This document shows positions 1-6,875 of a DNA stretch of 12,949 bases, piece by piece; the first letter of the stretch is position 1, and each line of letters starts with the position of its first letter. The stretch is taken from the NCBI GenBank assembly GCA_030426865.1, contig JAUHXN010000049.1:1-12949 (forward strand), read 5' to 3'. Both the position numbers and the translations under genes were made by a program. The notes below the pieces were generated by a model, which did no database searches, had not been told where the DNA came from, and saw only the letters and a list, made by a program, of their open reading frames with translations. Origin of the DNA: a bacterium (GTDB taxonomy: Bacteria; Bacteroidota; Ignavibacteria; Kapaibacteriales; UBA2268).

Positions 1-63
1 ATAAATAATTCTTTATCAAGTAATGGAAGATTTTCGAAAGTATTCATTGAAATGTGTAAGTAA
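1..63 (+). CDS. 3' end of an unidentified plus-strand gene (partial)
   Basis: Frame 1 is open from the window edge through 20 codons to a TAA at 61-63. Frames 2 and 3 meet stops within the first few bases. A hairpin with a T-run begins 11 nt after this stop, as expected for the tail of a real transcription unit. The visible residues end in KVFIEMCK and carry no recognisable motif, so no function can be given. If real, the gene converges on the minus-strand secreted-protein operon that ends at 140. An open stretch this short could occur by chance; the terminator is the main support. Confidence 0.4.
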   Translation: MNNSLSSNGRFSKVFIEMCK

Positions 64-73
64 TATCCAACAC

Positions 74-109
74 CACCAACATCTAGTACGATAAATGTTG
101 GTGATTTTT
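74..109 (+). terminator. Rho-independent-type terminator
   Basis: A perfect 9-bp inverted repeat (CACCAACAT at 74-82, ATGTTGGTG at 95-103) encloses a 12-nt loop. It is followed by A and five Ts (104-109) on the plus strand. On the minus strand the hairpin is followed by GTGTTGG rather than a U-run, so it terminates mainly plus-strand transcription and fits the open frame ending at 63. It may also slow minus-strand readthrough from the gene ending at 140, since its minus-strand 5' side is A-rich. Confidence 0.55.
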
Positions 110-139
110 GAATTAATTTTCCTTTTAGGCAAGTTATCA

Positions 140-3100
140 TTATTTCAGAATTATTTTTTGGAAATAAGTACTAGTACCATCTATTATCTTAATAATATAT
201 GCCCCTTTAGAATAATTAGAAAGGTCTAAACTATATTGTGAAGAATTGTTATTTGGAACATCTAGTATTTTAATTCCTATAGTATTAAAGAGTTCGATTT
301 CGGAATCATATAATGAAGGGCTGTTCAATTTGATAGTTACTTTTCCGTTAGTTTCCGTAGGATAAATACTGATTGAACCGGACTCTGAAATTTGTTTAAC
401 CTCTGATAAAACTTCTAAAACTTCAGGAGTAATTGTACAACCGTATTCATCTGTTATCTCAACTTTATAATTTCCAAAGCCAGAGATATTTATTTTGAAG
501 TCATTACTATTCTCAATTAATGTGTCATTTAAAAACCAACGATACTCATATCCTTCAGGAACTGATAATACACCATTAGATTGGAAAATTTCGATATCAT
601 TTGTTAAGGAAGATTTGAATACTATGACAGTATCAGTCACCTCACATCCATTTTTATTTATTGCAGCAATAGTATATTGTCCTGGTTCAGTGACATTAAT
701 GAATTTAACAGTTTGGCCTGTGGACCATTCCACATTACTGTAACTAAAAGGTGCCGATAATCTAATTGACTCTTTATCCGAACACAATGTATTTCCATCA
801 GGTGTTGATATTATTGATTCATCATTGTAGAAAACATTTACATTTACAATATTTGATTTATCAACACAATACTCATCTGAAGGATTTATTAGTACATAAC
901 TTCCAGATTCTTTTACAATAATCCTTCTTGTAGTCTCTCCGTTATTCCAAAGATAGGAATTTAGTTCATTTTCTGATTCTATAATAACAGAATCACCTTC
1001 GCAAAACTCTAGATTACCAGTAATTTTTATTGGGATATTAAATGATTCACAACCCAATAAATCTGTTCTCCAAAGTCCTCTACCATAAGTAGCTGCATAT
1101 AATTTTCCTGAATTTCTATGTATTTCTAATTCATTAACAATAGTATTAGGCAACTCCCCTTCTAACTTTTTCCAATAGCCTGTATTTAAATCAGAGTAAA
1201 ATACACCAATGTCACTTCCTATATAAAGTGAATTCTTACTAGGATTTTCTATAACTACAGTATTAATAGGTATAGCTGGTAAATTACCGCTTATGTCCTT
1301 CCATTCGATTCCGTTATAAAATAAAACTTTATCGTTATTTTTAAAACCAGATTTAGTAATATAAATCTCGAAAGGATTATCAGGGTTTATTGCTATATAT
1401 GTAATAGCATTTGAAGTATTATGTATTACTTCCCAATCAACACCACCATTTGTAGTTCTTCTAAGTACACCCGTTGTGGCTGCATAGATAAAATTCTCAT
1501 CATTATCAGCAACTGCTAAAGCAACCAAACTTAAGTTCGAATTATTCCCAAATTCTGATATTTTAGTCCAATTATTTCTATTGCCATAGTTAGTGTTCTT
1601 CCAAACATTGAAGTAACCGGCATAAATATTTTTAGTATTCGATTTACTAATCACATAAGGAGTTACCCATGCACCAGTTTCTTCTTCTCCATAGTTTTCT
1701 ATTATATCACTATTTATCATTGAAGTAAAACTATTACCGCCGTTACTTGACCTTCTTAGATTTCCATAAGGTTGAGATACATAAACGTAATTATCGTTTG
1801 TAGGGTCTATAGCACACTCCATACCATCACCAGCATTAGACTTACTCCAGTTTTGGCCATCAAATCTTGAAGTTCCATTATCTTGACTACCAGAAATAAC
1901 ATCAAAAGGAGATGATTGAGAAACTCCTAATCTGTAAAATTGTGTAATATCCATCCCATTATTCAATTCGTCCCATAAATCAGAACCTACTAAATTCCTG
2001 TAAACTCCACCATCATTAGATACATATAGTTTGTCTCCTGAAGAAGTAAATGTAAACTGATGTTGATCTGCGTGAATCTCAGGCTTACTAAACCCACCAT
2101 ACCAATGTGAGTGAAGCTCCCATGTTTGACCACCATTTAATGATTTCCAAATATTGACTCCACCTACATAAATCTCGTTCTTATTTTTGGGGTTCACAGC
2201 TATAGCTAAATCATAAGTACCTTGACCCACATTTAAATCACTTCCATCACTCCAACCAAGTAAATTTCCTACTGTATTCTGATTAGCAATTTCAGTAAAT
2301 GTTTCACCTTCATTTGTGGAAATCTCTACATTTAAAAACCCTCTATGCGTAGCACAAGAAAGTAAGTAAACATTATTCGGAGCATCTGGAGTTACAGCAA
2401 TATCTGTTCTTCGCGAACTTCCAACTTGATATGTTAAATTCCAAGTATCTCCATTATCAGTAGACTTATAAATACTATTAATCCCAGAGAAGTTCATAGA
2501 ACTTGCATAGACTATACTAGGGTTAGTTGGATGGAATTCCATATCTTTTATAGCAGTACTATTAAATACTCTATCCCAATTCTCAGCACCGTCAGTAGAT
2601 TTGAAAATACCATCTCTCGAAGAAACAATAACGATATCAGGGTTAGAAGGGTGTACTAAAACTCTAGTGACAACCTTACTTTCACTAAGTTCGTAATAAA
2701 TGCTAGTTTCGTTGAATGATACCCCTGCATCAGTAGATTTCAAAAGACCGACTGAGTAATAATCTGCATTTGAACCCAATGTCCCATTAGCATCTCCAGT
2801 AGCCATATAAACGATCGTAGGATCAGATGGAGCAAATTCGATGTCAGAGATACCCAATGAAAGTTGGTCTGTCATTGAGATTTCTATCCAACTTTGACCT
2901 GCGTTCGTTGATCTCCACGCTCCACCCGAAGCAGAACCGGCTATCAAATAATTATCATTAGTTGGAGATATAGCCAAGTCATTGACCCTTCCAATTCCTT
3001 GTGATCTTCCTGTACTTTCAGGAGTCTTAAAAGGTCCGTATTTTTCCCATGTAACGGATTGAACAGAAGAACTCTTAGTTTTATCTAAGACTTTATAAAA

Positions 3101-3352
3101 TTCTGCTAGTTTCTTTATCTCCATTGCATCTGGGGTACTTGACTCACCTTGAAGTCTCTGTTGCCAAAACCATTCCCATCTTTTAAATTGCTTCCATCCT
3201 TTCAATGTGTCAATTTCAGCATCTCCAATCAGCTCATTTTGAAAAACTTCTTGTATTAAATTAAATTTTAATTCTTTACTTTGTAAGTCTTCGAATTGCT
3301 GTGAATTTGTAACAAAAACACTTAGGAATAATAATACTATAATTTTTTTCAT
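140..3352 (-). CDS. T9SS-exported sortilin/BNR-type propeller protein (paralogue 1)
   Basis: Predicted secreted 1070-residue protein. Residues 1-17 form a Sec signal peptide (MKK plus a hydrophobic run, probable cleavage before QQF). Residues 50-68 hold a WKQFKRWEWFWQQR block. Residues 120-765 are a long array of Asp-box/BNR strands (RSTNAGQSW, KSTDAGVSF, KSTDNGDTW, KSLNGGQTW, RTTNGGVDW), typical of the sortilin/Vps10 and GH74-like multi-bladed propellers. Inside it are HADQH (427-431), SNDGGVYR (445-452), GSQDNGT (488-494) and GDGMECAIDP (508-517). Three Ig-like modules (about 775-985) carry cysteine pairs C784/C829 and C857/C903. Residues 992-1070 match the type A Por-secretion sorting domain (SIYPTETNG ... 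KGAYIIKII ... FQKIILK). This tail directs outer-membrane passage through T9SS and is normally cleaved. The gene starts 9 bp after the paralogue upstream, so the two are probably co-transcribed. No Shine-Dalgarno is visible, but the start fits the signal peptide. The ligand or enzymatic activity is unknown. Confidence 0.9.
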   Translation of the reverse strand: MKKIIVLLFLSVFVTNSQQFEDLQSKELKFNLIQEVFQNELIGDAEIDTLKGWKQFKRWEWFWQQRLQGESSTPDAMEIKKLAEFYKVLDKTKSSSVQSVTWEKYGPFKTPESTGRSQGIGRVNDLAISPTNDNYLIAGSASGGAWRSTNAGQSWIEISMTDQLSLGISDIEFAPSDPTIVYMATGDANGTLGSNADYYSVGLLKSTDAGVSFNETSIYYELSESKVVTRVLVHPSNPDIVIVSSRDGIFKSTDGAENWDRVFNSTAIKDMEFHPTNPSIVYASSMNFSGINSIYKSTDNGDTWNLTYQVGSSRRTDIAVTPDAPNNVYLLSCATHRGFLNVEISTNEGETFTEIANQNTVGNLLGWSDGSDLNVGQGTYDLAIAVNPKNKNEIYVGGVNIWKSLNGGQTWELHSHWYGGFSKPEIHADQHQFTFTSSGDKLYVSNDGGVYRNLVGSDLWDELNNGMDITQFYRLGVSQSSPFDVISGSQDNGTSRFDGQNWSKSNAGDGMECAIDPTNDNYVYVSQPYGNLRRSSNGGNSFTSMINSDIIENYGEEETGAWVTPYVISKSNTKNIYAGYFNVWKNTNYGNRNNWTKISEFGNNSNLSLVALAVADNDENFIYAATTGVLRRTTNGGVDWEVIHNTSNAITYIAINPDNPFEIYITKSGFKNNDKVLFYNGIEWKDISGNLPAIPINTVVIENPSKNSLYIGSDIGVFYSDLNTGYWKKLEGELPNTIVNELEIHRNSGKLYAATYGRGLWRTDLLGCESFNIPIKITGNLEFCEGDSVIIESENELNSYLWNNGETTRRIIVKESGSYVLINPSDEYCVDKSNIVNVNVFYNDESIISTPDGNTLCSDKESIRLSAPFSYSNVEWSTGQTVKFINVTEPGQYTIAAINKNGCEVTDTVIVFKSSLTNDIEIFQSNGVLSVPEGYEYRWFLNDTLIENSNDFKINISGFGNYKVEITDEYGCTITPEVLEVLSEVKQISESGSISIYPTETNGKVTIKLNSPSLYDSEIELFNTIGIKILDVPNNNSSQYSLDLSNYSKGAYIIKIIDGTSTYFQKIILK

Positions 3353-3361
3353 TCAATTCTT

Positions 3362-6300
3362 TTAATTTTTAATTATTTTCTGAGTAACAATATTGTTCTC
3401 AGTTTCTATCTGCATTATATACGTACCAATCCCTAAATCATTTAAATTCAACTCAATATTATTTGAATTATATAGGCTATTAAATTTCATAATAGTTCTA
3501 CCTTCAAGGTCGATAATCTTAATATTTTTAACCAATAAAGATTCTTTATTAGATATTGTAACGATATCATTGAACGGATTTGGAGAAATTTTAAATAGAC
3601 CATTATTTTCAAGTAAAGTCACAGTCGTAGAAACATAGTTATAAGTATCAGATATTCCTGTACATTCCATTCCATTAATAATAGTCTCAACATAGTAATC
3701 GCCTTCTTCTTGAGGTTTATACTTACTATCCTCTTCACCAAATAATAGATTTCCGTCTTGGTACCATTGATATTTATCAGCTTCCGTTGTAGTTTTTAGA
3801 TAACCATCATTCTCAAAGCTAATATTTGGTTTTGGTGGAGATGGTAATTTTGTAATAGTTACGCTCTGAGATGTTGTAGGACAGCCATCAGTTGTAGTTG
3901 CACTTACAGAATAAGTCCCTTCTTCTTTAACCCAAATAACACGCTTACCTTTTTCACCATTAGACCATTCTGAATTTAAATATAATCCAGAATATTTAAT
4001 TTCAACACTATCACCATCACAGAAAGTTGTATTAGTAATTACATTCAAATCTGAATCTGTAATTTTAATTTCTTTTACATCAATAAACTCTACTTCATAA
4101 ACATCTGATTTTACTTCACAACCAGACTTATCGTAAACAGAAACAAAATATTCTCCACTAGTTTTAGGACTAATTTTTTTAGTTTTTTCACCTGTCGACC
4201 ATTCAAAAGAATCATAATCTCCATTTTCAAGAGTTAGTTCTAAATCTTCTCCACTACATACTTTAATAAGATTGTTGTCAATTTCTACGTTCGAAGTAAC
4301 ATTAGGCAAGCCTAAATCACAATTGTTAACAGGAATTTCCCACATTCCTCTACCATAAGTCGCTGCTCGCAACATTCCGCTTGGATAATGAATTTTAAGT
4401 TCAGAAATAATAACTTGAGGCATACCTTGATCCATATATTGCCACTGACTATTAGCATCTTTTGTAAACACACCTATGTCTGTACCAATATAAATTCTAT
4501 CATTTGATTCTTTTTGATAAGTAATACAATTTACTGGGAAATTGGGTAAATCACCTGAAATATTCGACGAATTATTTCCTGTTACTTTGAATACTTTATT
4601 CCCATTTTGGTATCCACTAACTACTACATATATTTCATCGGGTTTAGTAGGGTTTACTGTTAAGTTTCTAACTGATAATCCATTAGGTGCAGTATATACA
4701 CTACTCCATGCTTGACCACTATTTGTAGTTTTAAAAACTTGGTTCGAAATAGCTGCGTAAATATAGTTAGAATTAGAAGGAGCTAAAGCTATTTCTGTAA
4801 TTGAAAGATATGCTGGTAATCCAAAATCACTTAATTTTGTCCAGTTACTACCTTGATTTGTACTTCTATATACGTTTTGATATCCAACAAATATATTTGA
4901 ATTATTCTCATCAATTGTTAATGGACTTACCCAAGAAGCAGTTTCATTAATACTAGGATTAAATGGATAAATTATTGGTTGTTGTCCCCAAGATTGACCA
5001 CCATTAACAGATTTATAAAACACACCCGACCTTTGATAGTAGTTTGATCCATACATAACGTTAGAATTATTTGGGTCAATGTCACAATCAAAACCGTCGC
5101 CACCAAGGACAGCAATCCATTGAGTTGTGTTATACTTTAGTATTGTTCCATTATCTTGAGCTCCTGCAAGAAGTCTATCTTTATTATCAGTGGCTTGACC
5201 AAATTTATAATATTGAGTTATATTAAGACCAGTTGATATATTAGTCCAGTTTTCTCCATCATCAGTTGACTTATAAATACCTCCATCATTTCCAACATAT
5301 AATGTACCTTTAGAGTCATATACTAATATGTGTTGGTCAGAGTGAACTTCATCAGCTCCTTGCCAAGCTTGCTGAAATGTTTTAATAGAGTAAGTAGTTC
5401 CACCATCAGTTGTTTTCCAATTATTAATCCCACCAATAGTTACTATGCTTTTACTCTTCGAAGATACTGCAATTGCTAAATCATACCATCCTTGACCTCC
5501 TTGAGGTACTTGACCATTTACTAGACCATCAAATGTGAAATAAAGGTAATTAGGACGACCACTTGAAGAGGTTACTTCAACCCACGATTGACCAGAATTT
5601 TCTGTTTTAAATACATTTCTAAATCCACCACTAGGATCAGTACTTAATCCATAACAAACACCAGGATGAGCGTCGTTGACAGCTAATTCAATTCTTCTGC
5701 AATTACTCACTACATATGCACCATTTGTGAACCAAGTTCCACTTACGTAGCGCATAACAGTATATTCGTTATTAGCTGTTCTAAAAGCACCATAAAGTAT
5801 ATCTGGGTTTGTTGGATGCATTTTTAAATCTCTACAAAGTGAAGCATGTGATTTAGTCCAAGTCACTCCACTATTATCAGAATGGTAAACCCCTGAATTA
5901 GTAGCGATTACAAACTTTGAAGAGTTGTTCTGATTTATAAGTACACTATAAATTATTACTTGATTCGATTGTTCGATTGATTGTGCAATTGCATCTACAT
6001 TAACTTCTTTCCATGAATTTCCATTATCTGTTGATAATAAAAGACCTGAACTATATGCACCATATCCAGAACCTGATCCAGCTCCATTAGCATCACCAGT
6101 TGCAGCTAGAATAACTTCAGGTTTAGATTTACAAATAGCTAAATCTGATATTCCTAATGAATATACATCTGGCGTAACCGATTCTTCCCAGTTACTTCCT
6201 CCATCAGTTGATTTCCAAATACCACCTGTAGCAGCACCAACATAAATTATATTTGTATTAGATGGGTTAACAGCAATAGCATTAATCCTTCCAACACCTG

Positions 6301-6682
6301 TTCCAGTCCAATTATACGGACCTAAAGGCTGCCAATCATCCGGACCTTGAGTTTTATTATTCTTACTATATAAATAATTTGATCTAAAGTCATTATAATT
6401 ATTCCTTAGCTCTGATCTTGAAGGTAATTTCCCATTAGCATCAACTCTTGAAGACCAAAAATATTCCCATCTTTTAAAAGGTTTAAATCCAACACCTTTT
6501 AATGGATTTTCTTGATCAGACTTCAGCTCTTTTAATTGATCAAAGTACTGATTATATTTTTCTGTTACTTCTTTGAAATCATTTTTATTAATTTCGGGTA
6601 ATTCGGGAATATCTTGTTGTTGTGCATACATTAAACTAAATGTAATGAAGGAAACTGTCAGGAAAATAATAATTCTATTCAT
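3362..6682 (-). CDS. T9SS-exported sortilin/BNR-type propeller protein (paralogue 2)
   Basis: Predicted secreted 1106-residue protein with the same order of parts as its downstream neighbour. There is a signal peptide (1-20, cleavage likely YA|QQQ). A helical stretch leads to GFKPFKRWEYFWSSR (65-79). Asp-box propeller strands fill residues 130-782 (KSTDGGSNW, LSTDNGNSW, KTENSGQSW, KSTDDGENW, KSVNGGQSW, RSTNQGSNW, KTTNSGQAW). The same internal signature is present: ATGDANG (194-200), HSDQH (447-451), GNDGGIYKS (464-472), GAQDNGT (507-513), GGDGFDCDIDP (527-537), ATYGRGMW (774-781). Three Ig-like modules follow (about 795-1015), with cysteine pairs C809/C855 and C888/C934. The tail (1029-1106) is a canonical T9SS type A sorting domain with SPNPFND and a final TQKIIKN. 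It is first in a two-gene operon. The start has no Shine-Dalgarno but sits correctly before the signal peptide. Structural adhesin, carbohydrate binding or hydrolysis are all possible; I see nothing that decides. Confidence 0.9.
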   Translation of the reverse strand: MNRIIIFLTVSFITFSLMYAQQQDIPELPEINKNDFKEVTEKYNQYFDQLKELKSDQENPLKGVGFKPFKRWEYFWSSRVDANGKLPSRSELRNNYNDFRSNYLYSKNNKTQGPDDWQPLGPYNWTGTGVGRINAIAVNPSNTNIIYVGAATGGIWKSTDGGSNWEESVTPDVYSLGISDLAICKSKPEVILAATGDANGAGSGSGYGAYSSGLLLSTDNGNSWKEVNVDAIAQSIEQSNQVIIYSVLINQNNSSKFVIATNSGVYHSDNSGVTWTKSHASLCRDLKMHPTNPDILYGAFRTANNEYTVMRYVSGTWFTNGAYVVSNCRRIELAVNDAHPGVCYGLSTDPSGGFRNVFKTENSGQSWVEVTSSSGRPNYLYFTFDGLVNGQVPQGGQGWYDLAIAVSSKSKSIVTIGGINNWKTTDGGTTYSIKTFQQAWQGADEVHSDQHILVYDSKGTLYVGNDGGIYKSTDDGENWTNISTGLNITQYYKFGQATDNKDRLLAGAQDNGTILKYNTTQWIAVLGGDGFDCDIDPNNSNVMYGSNYYQRSGVFYKSVNGGQSWGQQPIIYPFNPSINETASWVSPLTIDENNSNIFVGYQNVYRSTNQGSNWTKLSDFGLPAYLSITEIALAPSNSNYIYAAISNQVFKTTNSGQAWSSVYTAPNGLSVRNLTVNPTKPDEIYVVVSGYQNGNKVFKVTGNNSSNISGDLPNFPVNCITYQKESNDRIYIGTDIGVFTKDANSQWQYMDQGMPQVIISELKIHYPSGMLRAATYGRGMWEIPVNNCDLGLPNVTSNVEIDNNLIKVCSGEDLELTLENGDYDSFEWSTGEKTKKISPKTSGEYFVSVYDKSGCEVKSDVYEVEFIDVKEIKITDSDLNVITNTTFCDGDSVEIKYSGLYLNSEWSNGEKGKRVIWVKEEGTYSVSATTTDGCPTTSQSVTITKLPSPPKPNISFENDGYLKTTTEADKYQWYQDGNLLFGEEDSKYKPQEEGDYYVETIINGMECTGISDTYNYVSTTVTLLENNGLFKISPNPFNDIVTISNKESLLVKNIKIIDLEGRTIMKFNSLYNSNNIELNLNDLGIGTYIMQIETENNIVTQKIIKN

Positions 6683-6726
6683 AATAAACCGTTTTATTGA
6701 TACTATCTTTTTTTATTAAATCTATA

Positions 6727-6760
6727 AAAATATAATCTTTAAGTTACTAAATTATTTCAA
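6727..6760 (-). promoter_or_regulatory. Candidate promoter for the secreted-protein operon
   Basis: On the minus strand, TTGAAA (6755-6760) is followed after 20 nt by TATATTTT (6727-6734). This resembles the Bacteroidota pattern of TTG near -33 and TAnnTTTG near -7, with the final G replaced and spacing at the long end. It would give a leader of roughly 40 nt before the ATG at 6682. The region is very AT-rich, so chance matches are likely. Confidence 0.25.
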
Positions 6761-6797
6761 TAATTTATAATCGAATGGTATAGTTCTTTTTAAAATG

Positions 6798-6825
6798 TTG
6801 CATAAATTGAATATTTATACGTTTA
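6798..6825 (+). promoter_or_regulatory. Candidate promoter for the double glycosyltransferase gene
   Basis: TTG (6798-6800), then 17 nt, then TACGTTTA (6818-6825). This matches the Bacteroidota TTG / TAnnTTTG pattern apart from the last base, and predicts a leader of about 45 nt before the ATG at 6876. With the opposite candidate at 6727-6760 it would make 6683-6875 a back-to-back promoter region. I see no strong operator palindrome or riboswitch fold in this interval. Confidence 0.27.
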
Positions 6826-6875
6826 AATGATTATATTAGATTTTTAAAGACACTTCAACTATTGATAACGTTACA

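Noticed and set aside
495..743. Plus-strand open frame of 82 codons
   Set aside because: It lies wholly inside the propeller-protein gene on the other strand, with no recognisable protein features or own ribosome site; a shadow frame.
140..6682. Calling the two propeller proteins GH74 xyloglucanases or sialidases because of the Asp-box repeats
   Set aside because: Asp boxes are structural and occur in many non-enzymes, and I cannot place the catalytic residues of those families; only a propeller call is justified.
6802..6818. ATAAAT-5 nt-ATTTAT inverted repeat in the divergent region as an operator
   Set aside because: All-A/T 6-bp arms are expected by chance at this base composition.
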